Shown: positions 1-5,089 of the stretch, piece by piece | Layout of the letters: every line of letters begins with the position of its first letter | How positions within the stretch are numbered: position 1 is the stretch's first letter | Assembly (NCBI GenBank): GCA_913773825.1 | Contig: CAJYHH010001162.1 | Span: 1 to 5,089 of the forward strand | Source of the DNA: Candidatus Sericytochromatia bacterium | Lineage (GTDB): Bacteria; Cyanobacteriota; Sericytochromatia; UBA7694 | DNA: 5,089 bases | Direction of reading: 5' to 3' | Made by a program: the position numbers and the translations under genes | Notes under the pieces: generated by a model | Seen by the model: the letters and a program-made list of their open reading frames with translations, nothing else | Told to the model about the DNA's origin: nothing | Databases searched by the model: none

Positions 1-25
1 TCCAGCGCCTGACAAACCGGACACG

Positions 26-54
26 TTTCGCTCTGGAGCCCAACATAATACAAT
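26..54 (+). promoter_or_regulatory. Weak candidate promoter for the metallophosphoesterase
   Basis: TACAAT at 49-54 differs from the consensus -10 by one base, and an overlapping CATAAT sits at 44-49. Seventeen bases upstream of TACAAT is TTTCGC (26-31), which matches a -35 box poorly. If it is real, the transcript would carry a leader of roughly 85 bases before the ATG at 148. No better promoter was seen in 1-147. The call rests only on consensus matching. Confidence 0.2.
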
Positions 55-136
55 GAGTGTGTGAACTTTGTTGCCAACACCACAAGCTTAAACCCAGTTA
101 GCCTCTTTTTAAACACAGTCTTCGTGATCTTTCTGC

Positions 137-142
137 AAGGAG
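137..142 (+). promoter_or_regulatory. Ribosome binding site that fixes the phosphoesterase start at 148
   Basis: AAGGAG lies five bases upstream of the ATG at 148. The longer in-frame option, GTG at 61, has no purine-rich site ahead of it. This site therefore favours ATG 148 as the main start, shortening the protein from 484 to 455 residues. Confidence 0.8.
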
Positions 143-147
143 CTGCT

Positions 148-1515
148 ATGGGCCAGATTCAGACTTCTCAAACTCAAACCACCCAGTCGGTTCAGCAAAT
201 GATGCGCAAAGCGCCTGCTACCCAACAGACTGAGCGGCAAGCAAAAGCACCTGCCGCTAATGCTGACAAATTGAGCGCTCAAAGCCCCAATGCAACAACA
301 GGCAGCTTGCCCAAAGAGAGCCTGAGATTTTTCTTTATTGCGGACAATCACTCACGCTCTGAGCTGTTTGAAGACTTTATCAAACTGGCCAATCAAGAAG
401 ACCCTGACCTGATTGTGGAAGGAGGCGATTTTGTTCATGACGGCACAGAGCCTGAAATCAAACGCGCCTACACCACCCGTCAGCAGCTGGAATCCCCGGT
501 TTATATGGTTACCGGCAATCATGACGCAGAGCTACGTGGCCCGTTTAGCGAAGCCCCGCCCCATATTCCGCCTTTTCAGAGCTTTGACCAAAAAGGCGTT
601 CACTTTATTCTGCTCGACAATGAAAACGAAACCTTAAGCGAAGAGCAGTTTCAGCAGCTTGAGGCAGACCTCAAAGCCAATCAAGGCAAACCCACTTTTT
701 TGGCCATGCATGTGCCGCCCAAGCTCAGCAAAGAACCCCTAACCGTCACACTCGGCAAAAAGATTCCGCTCAACTTTGCCAGCCCGATGATGCGCGAACC
801 TGAGCAAGTTAAACGGCTGCATAACTTATTGAAAGAATATGGCGTTAAAGCAGTCTTAGCCGGACATACTCACTTCCCTGATGAAGTGGTCGAAGACGGC
901 ATCCGCTATATTACTGCCGGCTCATCGGGTGGCCTTAACCCCACACCGGGTTTAGATAAAGAGTTTCTTGAAATTCAGGTCAAAGGAGATCAAGTCAGCG
1001 TTGAACGTCGCCAGCTCAAAGCAGAGACCAATGTGCTGACTTATGCAGCTGAAGCCCTCGATTTTTATCAGGATCTCAATCACTTTAACCATCAGAAATT
1101 AGGTTGGGATGATTTTTACCCCAGTGCCAATATTAACTACAGCGGCGGCGTGCGCTATGTCAGCACCGATCGCGGCACCAGCCTGGCTCCAACTGCCCAT
1201 CTACAATTTGAGCGGATCGGCCCAACCGGCAAAGGCTCAGCTTTTGCTGCACTCAGCGTCTCTGCCGGGCCCCGTGATATAGGCGCCCAACTGGGCCTGG
1301 GTTATAAACACGCTCTAATTGGAGATTATAACCGGGGTGTGTTTGTTAGCGGTTCAGTGACAGGCAACGGCGGATATTTACACGGCCAGGCCAGCGGGGG
1401 CATCGGTTTTAAAGCGGGTGTAGGTGGCCAGTACAATAACTTGACGCTGGAGCTTGGCCAGGAATGGTCCACAAACTATAGTGCTCAGACCTTGACGGCC
1501 GGGTATCGGTTTTAG
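148..1515 (+). CDS. Calcineurin-like metallophosphoesterase with a beta-strand-rich, barrel-like C-terminal region
   Basis: The product is a 455-residue predicted dinuclear-metal phosphohydrolase; its substrate cannot be inferred. Residues 1-50 are a glutamine/threonine/alanine-rich, low-complexity segment. The catalytic domain (about 58-290) has all the family motifs in order: ADNH (D66, H68), GGDFVHDG (D94), GNHD (N124, H125), AMH (H188) and GHTH (H240, H242). Residues 325-455 form a separate region rich in Gly, Ser and aromatics with alternating hydrophobic residues. It ends in TAGYRF, with a terminal Phe, Tyr at -3, Ala at -5 and Leu at -7, as in many outer-membrane beta-barrels. From ATG 148 there is no signal peptide. 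Starting at GTG 61 adds a hydrophobic stretch (NPVSLFLNTVFVIFLQGAA) that could be one, but it lacks basic residues and a ribosome binding site. The gene stands alone on the + strand and converges on the amylase pseudogene. The catalytic domain is secure; the C-terminal assignment is inference. Confidence 0.9.
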   Translation: MGQIQTSQTQTTQSVQQMMRKAPATQQTERQAKAPAANADKLSAQSPNATTGSLPKESLRFFFIADNHSRSELFEDFIKLANQEDPDLIVEGGDFVHDGTEPEIKRAYTTRQQLESPVYMVTGNHDAELRGPFSEAPPHIPPFQSFDQKGVHFILLDNENETLSEEQFQQLEADLKANQGKPTFLAMHVPPKLSKEPLTVTLGKKIPLNFASPMMREPEQVKRLHNLLKEYGVKAVLAGHTHFPDEVVEDGIRYITAGSSGGLNPTPGLDKEFLEIQVKGDQVSVERRQLKAETNVLTYAAEALDFYQDLNHFNHQKLGWDDFYPSANINYSGGVRYVSTDRGTSLAPTAHLQFERIGPTGKGSAFAALSVSAGPRDIGAQLGLGYKHALIGDYNRGVFVSGSVTGNGGYLHGQASGGIGFKAGVGGQYNNLTLELGQEWSTNYSAQTLTAGYRF

Positions 1516-1525
1516 AGCAAGTCTG

Positions 1526-3026
1526 TTAGACAAACTCCCAAACTTGGACCGTCCACGGCTCTAGCTGGAGCTTGAGATTTTGAGCATCTGAAGCGTCATC
1601 ACTCATAAAGCGCATCCAGCCACCGGGTAAATCCAGTGTCAGCTGGTGATTCTGGTTGGTGGGGTTAACCGCAATCAGCACCCGATCATGAGCCTATTCT
1701 CGCAGATAAACCATGGCCAGACCCTTTTCCCAGATAAAATCCACCGCCCCTCTTTGCAAGGCTGGATGGGCTTTGCGCAATTGAATGAACTGTTGATAAA
1801 GCTGATGAAGATGCCGGCCCGGCTCACGGGTCAGGCCTTCCCATTCCAGGGGGGGCAGCTCGTGCTGAGACTCAAACCAGCGCCAGTGAACTTCACCCCA
1901 CTCATCCCCCATTCGGATCATAGGAATGCCCCAACCTGTCAGCAGCAGGACCGAAGCGAGCTGATAGCGCTGCAGGGACTGCTGCGGCGATAGCCCGGCT
2001 TCAAGCATACAGCTGATAAAACGCCCCTGGTCGTGGGTGCTGAGATAATTATAAATCTGCAGCGGAGAGGTATAAGCGCGCAGGCGAGGATTAAGCGCCT
2101 GTTTAAAAATCTCGGGTTCTTGCTCCTGCTCACGCATGACATTGCGAATAATATGGCAGTAGCTATCATGCCAGGTGGCATCCATCGGGCCTTCAGTGAC
2201 CCGTTTTGGGTCATCTGGAATATGCTCAGCAAGATTGACAAACCCTTCGCCGCGCTGACGCTGATGCGCCCGCTCCGTGATCCAGGCTAAAAAACGGGGA
2301 TGATCCAGCTGTTTGACGGCATCATAGCGAATCCCGTCAAAATGAAATTCTTTTAGCCAAAAATCAAGCAGCTCACAGTTAAACTCCCAGGCTGGCCAGC
2401 GCTGATGGGCTTCATCATAATAATCATAGTTCCATTCGGGATCGCTGGCCTGTTTGCGAAACCAATAATGATAGTCAATCCAGGTCAACGGACCGTCCTG
2501 GGTGACATGGTTAAAGAGCATATCGCCTACAAATCGCAGCCCACGATGATGACACTGATCGATCAAGCTTTTCAGTTCTTGAGGGCTGCCAAACGCTTTT
2601 TCGGTGGCAAACAGCCAGGCCGGATTATAGCCCCAGCTTTTGCGTCCCGCTAAAGTCACCGAGATAAATCTCATAGCTGATCCGCGCATAAGGATCAGCC
2701 AATTGTTCACCATCATGATGCCAATGATACGGCGCAAAAACAAGCTCACCGTTTTTAATCCAGATTTGCCCGGCCCGTTTAACTTCATCCACCGTGCGGG
2801 CATAAGAATCAATGATTTCAACCCAGGTATCTGGCTCCCAAAAGGGTGAACGCGTCTGGAGCTTAAAGCGATACCACCAGGCTCCGTCCTCAAGCGCAAC
2901 CCGATAGCGACAGATGCCATCAGCGCCTTTTTGCATTGGCAGATCCTGCCAGTCACAAAATTCACCCTGAAGCACAACGGCCTGGTTATAAGGAGCCAGA
3001 AGTGAAAATTCAATTTCTGTAGCCAT
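1526..3026 (-). pseudogene. Broken GH13 alpha-amylase-family gene, tandem paralogue of the intact copy
   Basis: This is a decayed second copy of the gene at 3157-4914. Translation starts at ATG 3026 (MATEIEFSLLAPYN), eight bases after AGAAGG (3040-3035). It follows the paralogue through the N-terminal CBM48/E-set domain for about 125 codons. Near 2640-2657 about 36 codons are missing, matching the paralogue from EFGADAEG to PVAEF, and the frame shifts so that the original frame stops at 2625-2627. In the new frame homology resumes at GRKSWGYNP and keeps all four GH13 regions: DMLFNHV, GIRYDAVKQL (nucleophile Asp), NLAEHIPDD (acid/base Glu) and YLSTHDQ. A TAG at 1694-1696 then replaces a codon aligned with a paralogue Tyr. 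Beyond it the same frame continues with clear homology (VLIAVNPTNQ, GGWMRFMSDD, LEPWTVQVWEFV) to TAA at 1526-1528. A repaired gene would encode about 535 residues, without the paralogue's acidic tail. The deletion removes the early TIM-barrel segment, so an active product is unlikely. The rest of the frame is well kept, which suggests recent loss. An assembly error cannot be excluded, though it would have to explain both lesions. Confidence 0.88.
1559..1581 (+). terminator. Weak candidate terminator downstream of the phosphoesterase
   Basis: On the + strand CTCTAGC (1559-1565) and GCTTGAG (1570-1576) can pair with one T-T mismatch around a TGGA loop, followed by ATTTT. It lies 44 bases after the phosphoesterase stop, inside the 3' end of the convergent amylase pseudogene. 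The stem is short and the T-run has only four bases, so it may be a chance match. No other terminator for the phosphoesterase is visible. Confidence 0.22.
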
Positions 3027-3079
3027 TTTTGGCACCTTCTGCTTACACATCACCCGAGCTTTAAAATCGGAGCATCTTG

Positions 3080-3128
3080 CCTGAAAATATATAAGGCACA
3101 GATACCGCTAAATCCGGCATCTGTGCCT
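3080..3128 (-). terminator. Probable intrinsic terminator of the intact GH13 gene
   Basis: Read on the - strand, AGGCACAGAT (3128-3119) pairs perfectly with ATCTGTGCCT (3103-3094). The stem extends inward by GCCG/CGGT with one G-U pair, giving 14 base pairs around a seven-base loop. The stem is followed by the U-rich TATATATTTTC. It begins 28 bases after the TAG of the intact amylase, the expected place for its terminator. It also lies upstream of the broken copy, so that copy would depend on read-through or its own promoter, and I saw no convincing promoter between 3027 and 3080. The tail is not a pure U-run, so efficiency is uncertain. Confidence 0.65.
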
Positions 3129-3156
3129 CATTAAAAAACAAATAAAACAGGCGTGA

Positions 3157-4914
3157 CTAAACTGCTGCCTCAGCTGGATCCGAGTGTTCAACAGCTTCAA
3201 GTTCAGGATGAACCTCAGCAGGGCCGAGATCATGCTCTGAAGTCTCCGGCTGATGTTCTGGGTATTCTTCAGTCTGCACATGGGCTTCACGCAGCCAGAT
3301 CTGAGCTGACCAGGGGGACAGATTCAAGACTAGTTGACCTTCTGCGGGCATGTGTTGATCAGTCATCACCCGCATCCAGTTGCCTTCAGCAGCAGGAATT
3401 ACCACGTTTTCGATCGCTTCATCACGCAGATTTAAGGCAATCAGCACTTGATCCTGATCATAACTGCGTAAAAAGGCAAGGGCGCGATTGTCTTCCCAGA
3501 CAAATTCCAGCTCACCCTGTTGCAGGGCAGGATGGGCTTTGCGCAAAGCCAACAGCGTTTGGTGAAGCTTAAAGATATCCTGGCCAATGCCGTGTTCAAT
3601 CCCGCTCCAGTCTAAGGGGCGGACTTCGCCAGCATCGTCACGAACACGCGCTTCACCCCATTCGTCACCCATTCTCAGCATCGGAATTCCAATCGCCGTC
3701 ATCAGAATCACAACGCCCATCTGATAACGGTTCAGAGCCTGCTCCTCACTCAGTCCAGCCTGTCTCAGGGCATTCAGCAGACGAGGCTGATCGTGATTGC
3801 TGAGATAGTTCACCAGCTGCAGAGCGTGTTCATACCCACGTCGTCTGGCGTCTAGCGCGTTTTTAAGCGCTTCTTGATCGTCCATACTGCTGCAGAGATA
3901 ATCTCTGACAATATGGCAGAAGCTATCATGCCAGCAGGCATCCATCGGGCCTTCGCCGCAGACTAAGCTGGGGTCATCAGGGATATGCTCAGCAATATTA
4001 AAAAAGGGCTTAGGCCCTGATTTATAATGGGCACGCTGGGTTAGCCAGCCCAAAAACTGAGGGTGATTCAGCTGTTTGACCGCATCGTAGCGAATCCCGT
4101 CGATATGAAACTCCTGCAGCCAATGATCCACAACCTGGCCGGCAAATTGCCAGGCTGGCCAACGGTCATAGTTTTCGTCATGTTTGTCGTAATTAAACTC
4201 AGGTCCCCAGTTAAAATCAGGATCGGTTGGCTCGCGGCTGAACCAATAATCGTGATCAATCTGGGTTAAGGGACAATCAGGTGTGACGTGATTAAACAGC
4301 ATATCTGTAAATACACGGATTCCGCGACTGTGACAGGCATCGACCAAGGCTTTAAAATCTTGTGGCAAGCCGTAGGAAGACTCTGGAGCAAAGGGATAAG
4401 CCGGGTTATAACCCCAGCTGCGATCCCCCGGAAACTCAGCCACAGGCATCAGCTGCAGAGCTGTGACCCCAAGCTGCTGAAGATAGTCCAGGCGGTTAAT
4501 CACTTTTTGAAACGTTCCTAAGCCCTCTGCATCAGCACCAAATTCGCCGATATGCAGCTCATAAGCAACCGTCTGCCAGGGATCGGGCTGGGCAACCGAA
4601 TCAGCCTGCCATTGATAAGGCCCCACGACACGCTGACCATCTTGAACCAGCATGACAGCAGCTTTATTAGCTTCATCGACCTGAGTTGCCCAGGGATCAA
4701 TCAACTCAACTACGGTACCCGGCTCCCAGAACCAGGACAGAGATTTAAGTTTATAGCGGTAGCGATATTCCCCGTCTTCAAGCTCAACGCTATAGCGCCA
4801 GACGCCTGTTTCGTCTTTGGTCATGGGGGTATCCTGCCAGTTGTTAAAATCAGCCTGCAGGAAAACTTCTTCGTTATAAGGGGCAAGTAAAGAGAGTTCG
4901 ATGTTGGCGGCCAT
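3157..4914 (-). CDS. GH13 alpha-amylase-family glycosidase/transglycosidase with N-terminal CBM48-like domain
   Basis: This 585-residue protein probably hydrolyses or transfers alpha-1,4/1,6-glucan chains in cytoplasmic glycogen or maltodextrin metabolism; no signal peptide is seen. Residues 1-100 form a CBM48/E-set beta-sandwich (LLAPYNEEVFLQADFNNWQD, then WRYSVELEDGEYRYRYKL). The GH13 barrel has the four conserved regions: DMLFNH (D204, H209), GIRYDAVKQL (R275, nucleophile D277), NIAEHIPDD (acid/base E309) and LSNHDQ (H374, D375). A C-terminal beta domain ends near residue 541 (SPWSAQIWLRE). A 43-residue acidic tail rich in Glu, Pro and His follows. The start is ATG 4914, eight bases after GAGG; a TTG at 4959 would add 15 residues without homology to the paralogue. 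From memory, similar proteins occur in cyanobacteria, often labelled alpha-amylase or branching enzyme. The motifs differ from classic GlgB and from maltooligosyltrehalose trehalohydrolase, so I give no gene symbol. The superfamily is certain; the exact reaction is not. Confidence 0.93.
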   Translation of the reverse strand: MAANIELSLLAPYNEEVFLQADFNNWQDTPMTKDETGVWRYSVELEDGEYRYRYKLKSLSWFWEPGTVVELIDPWATQVDEANKAAVMLVQDGQRVVGPYQWQADSVAQPDPWQTVAYELHIGEFGADAEGLGTFQKVINRLDYLQQLGVTALQLMPVAEFPGDRSWGYNPAYPFAPESSYGLPQDFKALVDACHSRGIRVFTDMLFNHVTPDCPLTQIDHDYWFSREPTDPDFNWGPEFNYDKHDENYDRWPAWQFAGQVVDHWLQEFHIDGIRYDAVKQLNHPQFLGWLTQRAHYKSGPKPFFNIAEHIPDDPSLVCGEGPMDACWHDSFCHIVRDYLCSSMDDQEALKNALDARRRGYEHALQLVNYLSNHDQPRLLNALRQAGLSEEQALNRYQMGVVILMTAIGIPMLRMGDEWGEARVRDDAGEVRPLDWSGIEHGIGQDIFKLHQTLLALRKAHPALQQGELEFVWEDNRALAFLRSYDQDQVLIALNLRDEAIENVVIPAAEGNWMRVMTDQHMPAEGQLVLNLSPWSAQIWLREAHVQTEEYPEHQPETSEHDLGPAEVHPELEAVEHSDPAEAAV

Positions 4915-4922
4915 GTTGGAGA

Positions 4923-4926
4923 CCTC
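4923..4926 (-). promoter_or_regulatory. Ribosome binding site that fixes the intact GH13 start at 4914
   Basis: GAGG on the - strand (4926-4923) sits eight bases before ATG 4914. The pseudogene copy has a site (AGAAGG) at the same eight-base spacing before its equivalent ATG, and protein homology between the copies begins at these two methionines (MAANIE and MATEIE). This rules against the upstream TTG at 4959. Confidence 0.7.
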
Positions 4927-5004
4927 GTTAAAAATTGACAAATTGAATAAAACTGGCAAATTCAGACAGATCAGAAAGAGAATCGATAGCTGAAAGTCAA
5001 TCTG

Positions 5005-5045
5005 ATTATACGGCCGGACCTTAGCGACTGAGTGCTGCAGCTCAG
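5005..5045 (-). promoter_or_regulatory. Candidate promoter of the intact GH13 gene with a dyad at the -35 position
   Basis: The - strand carries a perfect TATAAT at 5010-5005, which would give a leader of about 85 bases before ATG 4914. Spacers of 15 to 18 bases give no recognisable -35 box and there is no extended -10 TG. Instead an 18-base imperfect palindrome, CTGAGTGCTGCAGCTCAG, spans 5028-5045, centred near -38 of the inferred start point. That is where an activator or repressor could bind. The -10 match is seen directly; the operator role is inference. Confidence 0.4.
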
Positions 5046-5089
5046 CTGATTTAATGAAACTTATATGACTTCAAACATCAGACAATTCA

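Noticed and set aside
1..64. 3' end of an upstream + strand gene
   Set aside because: Two frames are open to stops at 55-57 and 62-64, but about 20 codons without recognisable content cannot be told from chance.
109..351. An 80-residue - strand open frame with Cys and Leu richness inside the phosphoesterase
   Set aside because: It is antisense to the low-complexity Gln-rich N-terminus of a well-supported gene; no start signal or family resemblance.
1694..1696. Amber codon read as a sense codon (alternative genetic code)
   Set aside because: The two intact genes both appear to end in TAG at natural domain ends (GYRF at 1515 and the acidic tail at 3157). Reading through would run past the convergent gene end and through the terminator hairpin. 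The same pseudogene also has a frame change, so plain decay is simpler.
2625..2665. Programmed ribosomal frameshift joining the two parts of the downstream amylase
   Set aside because: No slippery heptamer was seen at the overlap, and about 36 conserved barrel codons are missing, which frameshifting cannot restore.
1646..2849. Open frames on the + strand opposite the downstream amylase, including 1646-1993, 2033-2290, 2405-2653 and 2640-2849
   Set aside because: They are antisense to clearly homologous GH13 sequence, lack recognisable domains and have no good ribosome binding sites.
3027..3053. Extended start for the downstream amylase at 3053
   Set aside because: The extra nine residues contain the ribosome binding site for ATG 3026 and have no match in the paralogue, whose homology begins at its own ATG 4914.
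3153..3572. A 139-residue + strand open frame opposite the 3' end of the intact amylase
   Set aside because: Its polar composition is the complement of the acidic tail and C-terminal domain codons. No domain or start signal supports it.
4932..4946. AAATTGA repeated with an eight-base period, including TTGACA at 4935-4940 on the + strand
   Set aside because: Only two units are present, and no -10 box is found 15-19 bases downstream of TTGACA, so neither an iteron nor a + strand promoter is supported.

Overview
The window holds two intact protein genes and one decayed gene. A calcineurin-like metallophosphoesterase lies on the + strand (148-1515). On the - strand are two tandem paralogues of a GH13 (alpha-amylase superfamily) alpha-glucan enzyme. 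The upstream copy is intact (4914 to 3157). The downstream copy (3026 to 1526) carries an out-of-frame internal deletion and an in-frame amber codon, so I call it a pseudogene. No RNA gene, CRISPR array, insertion sequence or phage feature is visible.

Organism: base composition looks near 50% GC, and gene starts carry Shine-Dalgarno sites (AAGGAG, AGAAGG, GAGG). The GH13 proteins resemble, from memory, a GH13 type common in cyanobacterial genomes: an N-terminal CBM48/E-set domain, motifs such as WGPEFNY, GIRYDAVKQL and NIAEHIPDD, and a PMD-x-x-WHDSFCH signature. The phosphoesterase has a C-terminal region that looks like outer-membrane beta-strands. Together these suggest a diderm bacterium, possibly cyanobacterial or from a non-photosynthetic sister lineage. 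This is a weak inference and the window alone cannot settle it.

Layout: 1-147 is a leader with a poor promoter candidate. At 148-1515 is the phosphoesterase, with a glutamine-rich N-terminus, a catalytic domain with all expected metal-binding motifs, and a Gly/aromatic beta-rich C-terminus ending in phenylalanine. It converges on the pseudogene with only 10 bases between stop codons. From 3027 to 3156 is an intergenic region with a strong hairpin that probably terminates the intact GH13 transcript; a third complementary arm makes an alternative fold possible. From 4915 to 5089 is the upstream region of the intact GH13 gene, with a perfect TATAAT and a dyad where the -35 box should be.

Function: the intact GH13 protein probably acts in cytoplasmic glycogen or maltodextrin metabolism. 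The second copy looks like a duplicate that was lost fairly recently, since the rest of its frame and all four GH13 catalytic regions are still readable. The phosphoesterase has no evident functional link to the amylases and faces the opposite way. I found no convincing new multi-gene system. The most unusual items are the phosphoesterase/beta-barrel-like fusion and the doubly broken tandem amylase.
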